This document shows positions 25,638-33,469 of a stretch of DNA of 64,000 bases, piece by piece; position 1 is the first letter of the stretch, and each line of letters opens with the position of its first letter. The notes beneath the pieces are model-generated. The model did no database searches. It saw only the letters and a list, made by a program, of their open reading frames with translations, and was not told the origin of the DNA. Origin of the DNA: a bacterium (GTDB lineage: Bacteria > UBP6 > UBA1177). The translations under genes and the position numbers were made by a program. Location: NCBI GenBank assembly GCA_017963125.1, contig JAGCUA010000018.1, positions 1 through 64,000 on the forward strand. The letters are read 5' to 3'.

Positions 25638-26786
25638 ATGAAAAGTTACGATATTCTCATAATCGGCGCAGGCAGTATCGGAACACCGCTTGCATACAAC
25701 CTTGCGAAAAAAGGTAAAAAAGTCTGTGTAATCGAAATGAACGCATCCACCGGAAGAGGCCAGAACAGAGCTGCTATCGGCGGACTCAGAGCAACATTCA
25801 GCGATCCCGCGAAAATCAAGATCTGCGCTGTTTCCATCAATGAGATCAGCCACATGAAGGAAAACCACGGAATCGATGTTGACTGGGTCGAAGGCGGATA
25901 CATCTACCCGATCTTCGAAGAGCAGACAGAGAAAAATCTGAAAGAGCTTCTTAAACTCCAGAAGAGCATGGGGCTCAATATCGACTGGGTTTCGGCTGAC
26001 GAGATCAAGGAAAGAGTTCCCGGAATACGCCCCGAAGGTCTTAGAGGCGGAACATTCTCGCCGAACGACGGAAGTGCTTCCCCGCTCAAGACGACAGGCG
26101 CTTTCTACAAGCTCGCAAGAGAGTGCGGCGCCGAATTCAACTTCCACGAAAAAGTCGTTTCGATGGAAGTCAAAGGGGGAAAAATCGTTTCGGTAAAAAC
26201 CGACAAGGACACCTACTGCGCCGACCTCATCATAAACGCTGCAGGTCCATATAGCCGCGAGATCGGTGAAATGTGCGGAGTCGACATTCCCGTTTATCCG
26301 GACTGTCACGAAGGCGGAATCACCGAGCCGGTCGAATATTTCCTTCGTCCGATGGTCGTTGACATCAGACCCGACGCGATCTCGCTCAACTACTACTTCT
26401 ACCAGAACTACGAAGGCCAGTTCGTTTTCTGCATCACGCCGAAACCTTCGATCAAAGGGACCGATATCGACAACACGAGCAACTTCATGCCGCAGGTCGT
26501 CGGAAGAATGCTTTCACTCTACCCGAGACTCCGCAACATCCGCATCAGAAGGACGTGGAGAGGCCTTTACCCGATGACTCCGGACGGTTTCCCGATCGTC
26601 GGCAGAACGAAAGAAGTCGAAAATATGTTCCTTGCAACCGGTATGTGCGGACAAGGCTACATGATCGGCAGCGGTCTCGGCAAAATTTTGTCAGAGATCA
26701 TCGTCGACAACTCGCACGAATACGACTTCATCCTTGACCAGCTCACCCTTTACCGTGATTTCTCGGGCGACGAGATGCTGAAATAG
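25638..26786 (+). CDS. FAD-dependent amino-acid dehydrogenase (DAO fold), beta subunit
   Basis: 382 residues with an N-terminal FAD motif IIGAGSIGTPLAYNLAKKGKKVCVIE and the flavin-contacting NRAAIGGLRATFS, ending in TPDGFPIVGRT and GMCGQGYMIGSG, as in HcnC, sarcosine oxidase beta and D-amino acid dehydrogenases. It should carry the substrate site, passing electrons to the alpha partner just upstream. ATG follows GGAGGAAAATTAG, overlapping the end of that gene. Candidate substrates are secondary or N-methyl amino acids, proline derivatives or opines; none is shown by the sequence. Confidence 0.85.
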   Translation: MKSYDILIIGAGSIGTPLAYNLAKKGKKVCVIEMNASTGRGQNRAAIGGLRATFSDPAKIKICAVSINEISHMKENHGIDVDWVEGGYIYPIFEEQTEKNLKELLKLQKSMGLNIDWVSADEIKERVPGIRPEGLRGGTFSPNDGSASPLKTTGAFYKLARECGAEFNFHEKVVSMEVKGGKIVSVKTDKDTYCADLIINAAGPYSREIGEMCGVDIPVYPDCHEGGITEPVEYFLRPMVVDIRPDAISLNYYFYQNYEGQFVFCITPKPSIKGTDIDNTSNFMPQVVGRMLSLYPRLRNIRIRRTWRGLYPMTPDGFPIVGRTKEVENMFLATGMCGQGYMIGSGLGKILSEIIVDNSHEYDFILDQLTLYRDFSGDEMLK

Positions 26787-26795
26787 GAGGTCCCG

Positions 26796-27005
26796 ATGTC
26801 ACCTAAAAGCCGTCTTGCAGCTGCGCTTCTCTGCGCTTTTTTCGGCGAATTCGGTTTCCACAGATTCTATGTCGGAAAAATCGGCACTGGGCTCATCTGG
26901 CTCTGCACGGCCGGAGTTTTCGGCATCGGCTGGGTCATAGACCTCATCTTCATAATCTGCGGCGAATTTAAAGACAAACACGGAGCAAAACTCATCAACT
27001 GGTAA
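26796..27005 (+). CDS. TM2-domain small membrane protein
   Basis: 69 residues with two membrane helices flanking a short turn and the family marks [19 protein letters not shown] and [13 protein letters not shown]2 proteins have no settled function. ATG follows GGAGG, nine bases after the dehydrogenase, so it is the last gene of that operon. Confidence 0.88.
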   Translation: MSPKSRLAAALLCAFFGEFGFHRFYVGKIGTGLIWLCTAGVFGIGWVIDLIFIICGEFKDKHGAKLINW

Positions 27006-27008
27006 TAA

Positions 27009-27029
27009 AGACGCCATGATATGACGTCT
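27009..27029. repeat. palindromic AGACG/CGTCT repeat (copy 1)
   Basis: AGACG (27009-27013) and CGTCT (27025-27029) flank an 11-nt centre; followed by CTGCA. Same arms as the element at 56835. It could double as a weak hairpin after the TM2 gene, but no T-run follows directly. Confidence 0.5.
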
Positions 27030-27039
27030 CTGCAATGAG

Positions 27040-27067
27040 TTGATTTTTTCGAACAAATTCCTAAAAT
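27040..27067 (+). promoter_or_regulatory. possible promoter for the COG2509 flavoprotein
   Basis: TTGATT (27040-27045), 16-bp spacer, TAAAAT (27062-27067), 32 bases before the start. Confidence 0.45.
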
Positions 27068-27098
27068 TCCCCGTTTTGCTTATTCTCTGCGGGGTCGC

Positions 27099-28637
27099 AT
27101 GGGTTACGCCGAAATAACTTTGAAACTTCCGACCGATTATTCGGAAAAACTGCTGAAAAAGCTGATTTCAAAAGAGACCGGTAACGAAAATTTCTCTTTT
27201 CACATAATAAGAAGGAGCCTTGACGCTCGTAATAAACGCGACATCCACTTTCTGACTAAAATAGGAGTAACAGCCGATAATCTTTCAGGAAATGAGCCTG
27301 TGATAGAAAAGCTTCAGATCCCCGACAGACGCGGAATAAACAGAAAAATCGTCGTTACCGGCTGCGGCCCTGCCGGAATCTTTGCTTCCCTTATTCTGCA
27401 GAAAGCGGGATTTTCGGTAACTATCATCGAGAAAGGGTGTGAAGTTGCCGAGAGAACAGAAAGGATCGCACATTTTGAAAAGACCGGCGTTTTCGACAAC
27501 TTAGGCGGCTACTGCTTCGGCGAAGGCGGCGCGGGAACATTCAGCGACGGAAAGCTGACGAGCAGGACAAAAAGCATAACTCTTGAAAAAAACTTCATTT
27601 TTGAAGAATTCATCAAAGCGGGAGCACCTGAAGAAATAGCTTACGAAACCTATCCGCATGTCGGTAGCGACAATCTTAAAAAAATAATTCCTGCACTCAT
27701 TGCGAAATTCAGAGAACTCGGCGGAGAAGTCATTTTCGGAAGCGAAGTCACCGAAATCAATAAAAGCGGCAGCAGAATAACTTCAGTAGGTATTTCAGGC
27801 AGACACACAGGGATCATCGAAGGAGATATCTTCATCTTCGCAAACGGCCACAGCTCGTTCAAACTTTACAAGTTATTGATTTCACAAGGAGTTATATTTG
27901 CGCCAAAACCTTTTGCAATAGGTTTCAGAGTCGAACATATTCAGGAAGAACTTAACTTTTCAATGTGGCGCAAACGCTCACTTCCCGGCGTAAAAGCGGC
28001 TGAATACCACCTGACAGCTGACTGTGATCCGGGCCACGCATTCACCTTCTGCATGTGCCCAGGAGGAAGGATCGTGCAGTCGGCACCGGATGAGATCTCG
28101 TCAGTCGTAAACGGTATGTCGAACTTCGCAAGAAACGGAAATTTCGCGAACAGCGCCGTCGTAACTCCTTTCTCGCTTGAAGAACTTGCCGGAAAAGAAA
28201 TAACTGCCGCAGCAGCATTGGATCTGCTTGAAGAAATGGAGCACAGATTCTACAACTACAGAAAATCATTTGACGTTCCAGCAGCAAGAATTTCAGACAT
28301 ACTCCACGGTAAACAAACTGCAAACCTGCCGGAAACGAGCTTTTCCTTCGGCATTGCTGCAGCAGACATGAGCGGATTTTTCCCGAAAAGCGTCTACGAA
28401 AGACTGAAAAAAGGGCTTTCGATCTTCTGTAACAAACTCGACTGTTTTGAAAACGGAGTCGCTATGGGCTTTGAGAGCAAGACTTCAGCGCCTATAAAAT
28501 GTCTGAGAAATCAAGATCTTACAGTCGCACCATTCATGAATCTATACATCTGCGGCGAAGGGAGCGGCTACTCCGGCGGAATAGTCTCAAGCGCAGCCGA
28601 CGGTATCAAAACAGCGATGAAGATCGCATCGATTTAA
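27099..28637 (+). CDS. COG2509-type NAD(P)/FAD-dependent dehydrogenase
   Basis: 512 residues. N-terminal small domain (1-80, with RRSLDARNKRDIHF), FAD-binding VVTGCGPAGIFASLILQKAGFSVTIIEKG near 85-112, YCFGEGGAGTFSDGKLTSR, and a C-terminal YICGEGSGYSGGIVSSAADGIK block. These are characteristic of the widespread uncharacterised flavoprotein family COG2509, whose substrate is unknown. The start at 27099 has only a weak Shine-Dalgarno. It overlaps convergent rnhB by four bases. Confidence 0.87.
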   Translation: MGYAEITLKLPTDYSEKLLKKLISKETGNENFSFHIIRRSLDARNKRDIHFLTKIGVTADNLSGNEPVIEKLQIPDRRGINRKIVVTGCGPAGIFASLILQKAGFSVTIIEKGCEVAERTERIAHFEKTGVFDNLGGYCFGEGGAGTFSDGKLTSRTKSITLEKNFIFEEFIKAGAPEEIAYETYPHVGSDNLKKIIPALIAKFRELGGEVIFGSEVTEINKSGSRITSVGISGRHTGIIEGDIFIFANGHSSFKLYKLLISQGVIFAPKPFAIGFRVEHIQEELNFSMWRKRSLPGVKAAEYHLTADCDPGHAFTFCMCPGGRIVQSAPDEISSVVNGMSNFARNGNFANSAVVTPFSLEELAGKEITAAAALDLLEEMEHRFYNYRKSFDVPAARISDILHGKQTANLPETSFSFGIAAADMSGFFPKSVYERLKKGLSIFCNKLDCFENGVAMGFESKTSAPIKCLRNQDLTVAPFMNLYICGEGSGYSGGIVSSAADGIKTAMKIASI

Positions 28638-29251
28638 AACAAACTCAACTGTTCATGCTCTTCTTCCTTCACAAGTTTGAAACTTTTTCTGTAAATCTCG
28701 CACGGACCGATTTTTCTCAGGATTTCGTAATGTTCAGCCGTAGGATAGCCTTTATGCGATGAAAGGTGATATTCGGGATAGATTTTATCCCACTTGTCCA
28801 TGATCCTGTCGCGGTATGTCTTCGCTAAAATCGAAGCAGCAGCGATGTTTATGCTTTTAGCATCGCCTTTGACAACAGCGATCTCGTTTTCAAACTGTCC
28901 GGTTTTTTTGTTTCCGTCGATCATAACAATGCAGTTTTGTTCAGTTTTTCTCATTATCCTCTTGGCGCACAGACTCATTCCGTAAAGCGAGGCGTGCAGG
29001 ATGTTCATTTCGTCGATGACTTTCGGCAGAACTGAATAAACCGCCCAGAAACTGTTGTGAATTATCTGCGGAACAAGTTCCATTCTCTTTTTTTCGGAGA
29101 GTTTTTTGGAGTCGTTTATCCCTGGAATTTCGGTAAAAAGCGAAACCGCAGCCGTTACGACAGGACCGCACAAAGGGCCCCTCCCCGCTTCGTCAGCACC
29201 AATCACAAGAAAGCCCTGTTCTTTATAAATTTTATCTATTTCGCCAATCAT
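28634..29251 (-). CDS. rnhB: Ribonuclease HII
   Basis: Cuts RNA in RNA-DNA hybrids, including single misincorporated ribonucleotides. 205 residues with the catalytic GADEAGRGPLCGPVV (Asp and Glu), an internal acidic site near VMIDGNKK, and the SHKGYPTAEHYEIL block near the C-terminus. Starts two bases before the hemW stop, so the two are probably in one transcript. Confidence 0.95.
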   Translation of the reverse strand: MIGEIDKIYKEQGFLVIGADEAGRGPLCGPVVTAAVSLFTEIPGINDSKKLSEKKRMELVPQIIHNSFWAVYSVLPKVIDEMNILHASLYGMSLCAKRIMRKTEQNCIVMIDGNKKTGQFENEIAVVKGDAKSINIAAASILAKTYRDRIMDKWDKIYPEYHLSSHKGYPTAEHYEILRKIGPCEIYRKSFKLVKEEEHEQLSLF

Positions 29252-29252
29252 T

Positions 29253-30386
29253 TCAGTTTCTTATAGCATCAAAAAGTTTAATAAGAACTGCGTTGAGGAA
29301 GTCACTTCCTTTCTCCGTGCATTTTATGATTTTTGCATTTTTGTCAAAGTCGAGCAACCCTTCCGAAACAAGCTCTGAAACAGTTTTTTCAGAAACCAGT
29401 TCAAGGAAGTCTTTCCCGAACAATTCTTTGAAATCATTTAAATTTATTCCGATTTTTACACGCAGGCCCATAAGCAGGAACTCTTCCAGACGCTCATGCA
29501 AAGTAAGTTCGACAGAACTGAGTCCGTCGCCAGCGATAAAAGCGCCGATATCGTCTGCATAACGCGAAGAAACGCCCGTTTTTCTGATGAACGAAGCTGC
29601 TCCGGCGCCGATCCCGAGCCATGAGCCGTAAGTCCAGTAAAGCATATTGTGCTTTGATTCAAAACCATTAAGCGAATAGTTGCTTATTTCGTAGCGAGAA
29701 AATCCTTTTTTTTGCAGAAAATCACGGATCTCCTTTTCCTGAAGCAGAGTTTCATCTTCATCGAGAAGCTGCGGCGCATTTTCACGCTCTGGTCTTGAGT
29801 AGCTGTAAGCCGAAACATGCTTGAATGAAGCCAGCCAGAAAAGCTGTTCAAGTTCCTGATTTATTTTACGATTTTTTCCTAAACCATAGATGATGTCGCA
29901 GGAGATATTATCAAAATATTTCGCAAAAACCGGAATATTTTTTTCCATGTCGGCGACCGTTGTCCTGCGTCCAATTTCAGCGAGAACAGCGTCATCAAAC
30001 GCCTGAACACCGAGACTTATCCTGTTAACACCGCAGTTTTTAAGGTTTTTTATCCACGATTCGTCTATGTCGGCAGGGTTGACTTCGACCGTAAACTCAC
30101 AACTGCCGAGGTCTATCCCGAGTTCCGTGGCACGGTCCGCAACTTTCCGGAAAAATCCTTCATCCATCATCGAAGGACTTCCGCCGCCGAAATAAAGAGA
30201 AACGGTTTCTGTACCGGAAAGCTCGTTAAACCTTGATTCCAGCTCGGCCAGAAGCGCATCACCGTATTCAACAAGCGTGTTTTTTGAAAATTTTGTGACA
30301 CTGAAAAAATCGCAGTAAAGACACTTTTTCGGGCAAAAAGGGATATGAAAATAAATTCCAGAACGATTATGCAAGACAGTTCCCAA
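29253..30386 (-). CDS. hemW: HemW-like radical SAM protein
   Basis: 377 residues. N-terminal FHIPFCPKKCLYCDF carries the CX3CX2C cluster motif; YFGGGSPSMM, FTVEVNPAD and RISLGVQAFDD follow as in HemW/HemN-like proteins, with the C-terminal winged segment LEEFLLMGLRV. HemW is a haem chaperone, not a coproporphyrinogen oxidase. The frame opens at a TTG (30386); a second TTG four codons later has a better spaced GGGA, so the true start may be there. Confidence 0.88.
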   Translation of the reverse strand: MGTVLHNRSGIYFHIPFCPKKCLYCDFFSVTKFSKNTLVEYGDALLAELESRFNELSGTETVSLYFGGGSPSMMDEGFFRKVADRATELGIDLGSCEFTVEVNPADIDESWIKNLKNCGVNRISLGVQAFDDAVLAEIGRRTTVADMEKNIPVFAKYFDNISCDIIYGLGKNRKINQELEQLFWLASFKHVSAYSYSRPERENAPQLLDEDETLLQEKEIRDFLQKKGFSRYEISNYSLNGFESKHNMLYWTYGSWLGIGAGAASFIRKTGVSSRYADDIGAFIAGDGLSSVELTLHERLEEFLLMGLRVKIGINLNDFKELFGKDFLELVSEKTVSELVSEGLLDFDKNAKIIKCTEKGSDFLNAVLIKLFDAIRN

Positions 30387-30388
30387 TA

Positions 30389-30703
30389 TTAAATTTTGGG
30401 TGCAGGATTCATATCTTCGACACCGATCGTAGCCTTTTCCGAAACAGCAATGAAAAGCCTTGCACCGACGCCGTGCCTGCTGAAAAGTGCCGAAACTTCG
30501 GTGTAGATCGTGTTTTTAAGCCCTTCTTTGTCCTCGAACTTGTATTCGCCGATGAAAGTTCCCTCGGGAAGCGGCTGAAGAGTGTTTTCGAGCCTGATCT
30601 GCGCGTACAATCCGAGCTCCTCAAGCTCGCCGTGGATGAAATCTCTGTCGTAATCCATGCAGGAAAGAACTTCAAAACTCAAAAAAACGAAATAATGCTG
30701 CAT
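30389..30703 (-). CDS. Conserved small protein of unknown function
   Basis: 104 residues, soluble-looking alpha/beta composition without signal peptide or motif. ATG 30703 follows GGTGAG; it sits seven bases after the PfpI-like gene and before hemW, so it is probably part of the same operon. Not recognised. Confidence 0.65.
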   Translation of the reverse strand: MQHYFVFLSFEVLSCMDYDRDFIHGELEELGLYAQIRLENTLQPLPEGTFIGEYKFEDKEGLKNTIYTEVSALFSRHGVGARLFIAVSEKATIGVEDMNPAPKI

Positions 30704-30710
30704 AACTCAC

Positions 30711-31250
30711 CTACTCAGAAAGTTTGTCCATAACGGCCGCAGCGAATTTCTCAGCCGCATTCGGGCCGTTGCCTGTTATGAGATTGCCGTCGGTAACGAC
30801 TTCTTTGTTGACGAAAATCGCACCTGCATTTTCCATGACCTTGCTTGTTTTCATGCCATATTCAGGGTCGTCGCCGAGCCATACCGTCACTTTTTTCCCT
30901 TTTACGACATCGGCCTTTGCAAGGATCGTCGGAGCCCAGCAGATCGCCGAGAGGACCTGGTGATCGACTGAATTTTTCGCGATTTCTATTGCTCTAACGC
31001 TTGCTCTGACCGAAGGAGTTCCCATTCCGCCGACAAAAACGACCGCATCAAAATCGGCTTCGTTCACTTCGTCAAGCGAGTATTTGACATCAAAAGTCGC
31101 ACCGAACATCCCTGTCGCCTTGCCTTTGACCGGACTTGCGACCGTGACATCGATACCTTCGCCGACGAACTGCTTGTAAGGAACGTTCAGCTCCTCATCC
31201 CTGAAATTTTCATGCGCGATAATCATCAAAACTTTCTTCCCGCTAAGCAT
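30711..31250 (-). CDS. DJ-1/PfpI superfamily protein
   Basis: 179 residues with the nucleophile-elbow Cys in SAICWAPTILA, an upstream Glu in HENFRDEEL, and VVFVGGMGTPSV. Members include glyoxalases, deglycase-like stress proteins and peptidases; the activity here is open. Start chosen at ATG 31250, preceded by GGAGGGAAAC; the longer frame begins within the divergent intergenic region. Confidence 0.88.
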   Translation of the reverse strand: MLSGKKVLMIIAHENFRDEELNVPYKQFVGEGIDVTVASPVKGKATGMFGATFDVKYSLDEVNEADFDAVVFVGGMGTPSVRASVRAIEIAKNSVDHQVLSAICWAPTILAKADVVKGKKVTVWLGDDPEYGMKTSKVMENAGAIFVNKEVVTDGNLITGNGPNAAEKFAAAVMDKLSE

Positions 31251-31423
31251 GTTTCCCTCCCTGGCACAGCCTAAAATCAACAAAATATTGACAAAAAAAT
31301 CCCGACAAATCTCATTCCAACTCCAAAAAGCGAAAAAACAAAAAGCGCATTATTTTATAAGATATTGATTTTCAGGCAATATTTCAGCCGCAAAAAATTT
31401 TTCGCCGAAAAACGAAAAAAAAG

Positions 31424-31451
31424 TTGACTTTCATTTTTTCCCGACTATAAA
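31424..31451 (+). promoter_or_regulatory. secG promoter
   Basis: TTGACT (31424-31429), 16-bp spacer, TATAAA (31446-31451), 38 bases before the secG ATG. Confidence 0.65.
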
Positions 31452-31489
31452 TCCCGCCGCTGACGTTTTTTTGATTGATGAGGTTCGCA

Positions 31490-31888
31490 ATGTTTGAGGC
31501 TTTTGCAGTCGTTCAGATAGTTATCTGCATACTGCTTGTCGTAATAATCCTTCTTCAGGAAGGTAAAAAAGGAATGGGAGCTATTTTCGGCGGCTCGAGC
31601 AGTTCCGTTTTCGGTGCAAGAGGTGCTGGAAATATTTTGACAAAGATCACTTCCGTTCTTGCGATCCTTTTCATGCTCAACTCAGTCTGGATGTCCTACA
31701 TTTCAAGTAGTGACAAATCGGTTGTAAAAATCGAGCAGCAGGCTGAGAAAACAAATCCGGCTCCGGTTGCGGCACAGCCCGCGGAAGAAAAGAAACCGGA
31801 AGCTGCTGAGCAGAAAAACGAGCAGCAAGAAGCTCCTGTCGAAGAACAGAAACCTGCTGAAGAGCAGAAAGAAGCTCCAGCTGAATAA
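31490..31888 (+). CDS. secG: Protein translocase subunit SecG with Glu/Ala/Pro-rich tail
   Basis: Small membrane subunit of the SecYEG channel. 132 residues: helix 1 (VVQIVICILLVVIILLQ), the conserved QEGKKGMGAIFGGSSSSVFGARG loop, helix 2 (ITSVLAILFMLNSV), then a tail of about 55 residues made almost only of Glu, Ala, Pro, Gln and Lys. Start ATG 31490 chosen because GAGG lies six bases upstream; earlier in-frame TTG/ATG codons at 31475-31480 overlap that site. The tail is longer than in E. coli SecG. Confidence 0.92.
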   Translation: MFEAFAVVQIVICILLVVIILLQEGKKGMGAIFGGSSSSVFGARGAGNILTKITSVLAILFMLNSVWMSYISSSDKSVVKIEQQAEKTNPAPVAAQPAEEKKPEAAEQKNEQQEAPVEEQKPAEEQKEAPAE

Positions 31889-31904
31889 CACACAGCTGGC
31901 AGCT

Positions 31905-31935
31905 TCGGCAGAAGCCGATTTGTTCCTTTTTATTT
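31905..31935 (+). terminator. possible terminator after secG
   Basis: 5-bp stem TCGGC/GCCGA with a 4-nt loop (31905-31918) followed by a T-rich run (TTTGTTCCTTTTTATTT). Weak stem, so tentative. Confidence 0.35.
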
Positions 31936-31951
31936 GAGTTTTCCCTCCGGT

Positions 31952-32039
31952 GCAGGAGTGGTGGAATTGGTAGACACGTAAGACTAAGGATCTTATGCCT
32001 ATTGTTGGTGTGGGGGTTCGAGTCCCCCCTTCTGCACCA
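31952..32039 (+). tRNA. tRNA-Leu (anticodon AAG)
   Basis: 88-nt type II tRNA with encoded CCA. Acceptor GCAGGAG/CTTCTGC, D arm with TGGTAGACAC, anticodon stem TAAGA/TCTTA around loop CTAAGGA, so the anticodon (31986-31988) is AAG. Long variable arm, T arm GGGGG-TTCGAGT-CCCCC. An A at position 34 implies inosine if it decodes CUU and CUC. Confidence 0.93.
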
Positions 32040-32070
32040 TCTTTTATATTTTCAATATTTTGGATTTTGA

Positions 32071-32859
32071 ATGTCGTTTTTTTGGGTTTGTCTCTTTTCT
32101 TATCTTTTTGAGAAGGATTCAATTCTTGAAAAAGCGGAAAATGTAGGATTTTTCTATAAAAACGCAGAGATTTCAGAGTTTTCAGACTGTAAAACAAACG
32201 AAAACACGCTTTGCATCGAGCATAACGGCAGAAAATATTCCGTAAAAAGGCACGGAACATTCAGCGCTGATGTAAAAATCGCAGAGAAATCAGTTCACCT
32301 CACCATAAATCCTGACAACGACTACATCTCATACTTTCTTTACATCCAGACAGAAAAAACTGTCCACAAAGTCCAGATAACAAAAAAAGAGCTTCACCTT
32401 GAAGAAAATGCAAGCAACATCGTGCGCCTTCAGATCACGGGAACCGGTTCAAGCGGCCCTGAAATTCTCTGGAGCAGAAAATTTAAAGACGCAAAGACAG
32501 CAGAATTTTCAAAAGATTTCGATAATTCATTAAATTTATTAAGAAAATCATTTAAAGCAAGACCTATAGCAATAGATCAATCTTTACAGGTAACAGCTCT
32601 TTCATCGCTTGAAAAAGTAAAAAAAGAAGGTTTGAAACACTATTCATCAAAAGAGGGCGGCATCCGCCACAGCGGAGTACGCAAAAAGATCCTTGGCGAA
32701 AACCTTTTCGCTGCGAAAAACGAAGCCGAGGCGTGGAAAATGCTCGTTTCAAGCCCGTCTCACCTTTACAACCTCATAAATCCTCAGTTCGGGCACTATT
32801 TCTACGCGATCGAAAAAGGGAAAGACGAAATCCTGGGAGCTATAATTTTTTCGGAATAA
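32071..32859 (+). CDS. CAP (SCP/PR-1) domain protein
   Basis: 262 residues. Hydrophobic N-terminus (SFFWVCLFSYLF) may be an export signal, followed by a beta-rich domain (about 30-150) and a CAP domain (about 150-262). CAP marks visible: LNLLRKSFKARPIAIDQSL, HYSSKEG, IRHSGVR, the GENL signature, AWKMLVSSPSHLYNLINPQFGHYFYAI. Family members act outside the cell in lipid binding or proteolysis; the role here is unknown. No clear Shine-Dalgarno precedes ATG 32071, so the start is uncertain. It is followed 12 bases later by the next gene. Confidence 0.75.
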   Translation: MSFFWVCLFSYLFEKDSILEKAENVGFFYKNAEISEFSDCKTNENTLCIEHNGRKYSVKRHGTFSADVKIAEKSVHLTINPDNDYISYFLYIQTEKTVHKVQITKKELHLEENASNIVRLQITGTGSSGPEILWSRKFKDAKTAEFSKDFDNSLNLLRKSFKARPIAIDQSLQVTALSSLEKVKKEGLKHYSSKEGGIRHSGVRKKILGENLFAAKNEAEAWKMLVSSPSHLYNLINPQFGHYFYAIEKGKDEILGAIIFSE

Positions 32860-32871
32860 ATGGAGGTAAAA

Positions 32872-33459
32872 ATGAAAAGATTCTGGGTGTTTATGACTTT
32901 ACTGCTCACAATTTTCAGTATTTTTGCTGAAGAAGAAAACTCGCAGGACGAAAATGCGTGCGATTATGCAAGACAAGCGAAAAGTATCGAAGTCTGGCAG
33001 AAGTATCTTGAAAAATTTCCGGAAGGAAAATGCGCTTTCGAGGCTGAAAGCGAAATCGAAAGACTGAAAAACGAAAATCAGACGACGGAACAGCCGGCAG
33101 AGGAAAAAGCTGAGGAAGAAAAATACGAACCAGAGCCGGAACCGACTTACATCGTTCTGACCTCAGAGCCTGTTGTTTACTACCGTCCGTACAAAGCTGC
33201 CGGAATATCACTGCTTGTAGTCGGACTTGCAGCCGATGTCGCAGGCGGAATAACCTATTACACCGGCTGGTTCAAAGATGATTCCAAAATGATGCTCGGC
33301 GGACTCATCACAAGCATCGTCGGTGTTCCGCTTTGGATCACAGGAGCAGTTCTTATCGGCATAAGAAAACCGATGCCAAGCAAAAATGTGGAAGTCAGCC
33401 ACCTTTCTGTAGCTCCGACAAAAGGCGGCGCCTACGCTTCATTCGGACTTAATTTCTAA
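32872..33459 (+). CDS. Exported membrane protein with C-Y-A...W..YL..FP.G.C motif
   Basis: 195 residues. Signal peptide (1-20, ending IFAE), then a short helical motif CDYARQAKSIEVWQKYLEKF followed by PEGKCAF, a Glu/Pro-rich linker, and two membrane helices (about 105-165). The same Cys/Trp/Tyr-Leu/Phe-Pro/Cys pattern appears in the lipoprotein at 55512. Resembles the short helical repeat before Glu-rich linkers in some periplasmic proteins (W..YL..FP.G...A). Start ATG 32872 follows GGAGG; the upstream ATG at 32860 does not. Function unknown. Confidence 0.78.
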   Translation: MKRFWVFMTLLLTIFSIFAEEENSQDENACDYARQAKSIEVWQKYLEKFPEGKCAFEAESEIERLKNENQTTEQPAEEKAEEEKYEPEPEPTYIVLTSEPVVYYRPYKAAGISLLVVGLAADVAGGITYYTGWFKDDSKMMLGGLITSIVGVPLWITGAVLIGIRKPMPSKNVEVSHLSVAPTKGGAYASFGLNF

Positions 33460-33469
33460 GAGAGTCAGT

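Noticed and set aside
24546..26309. 587-codon open frame on the minus strand
   Set aside because: It lies opposite the two flavoprotein genes, is rich in Phe, Asp, Ser and Arg as expected from antisense reading, and has no motif or ribosome site.
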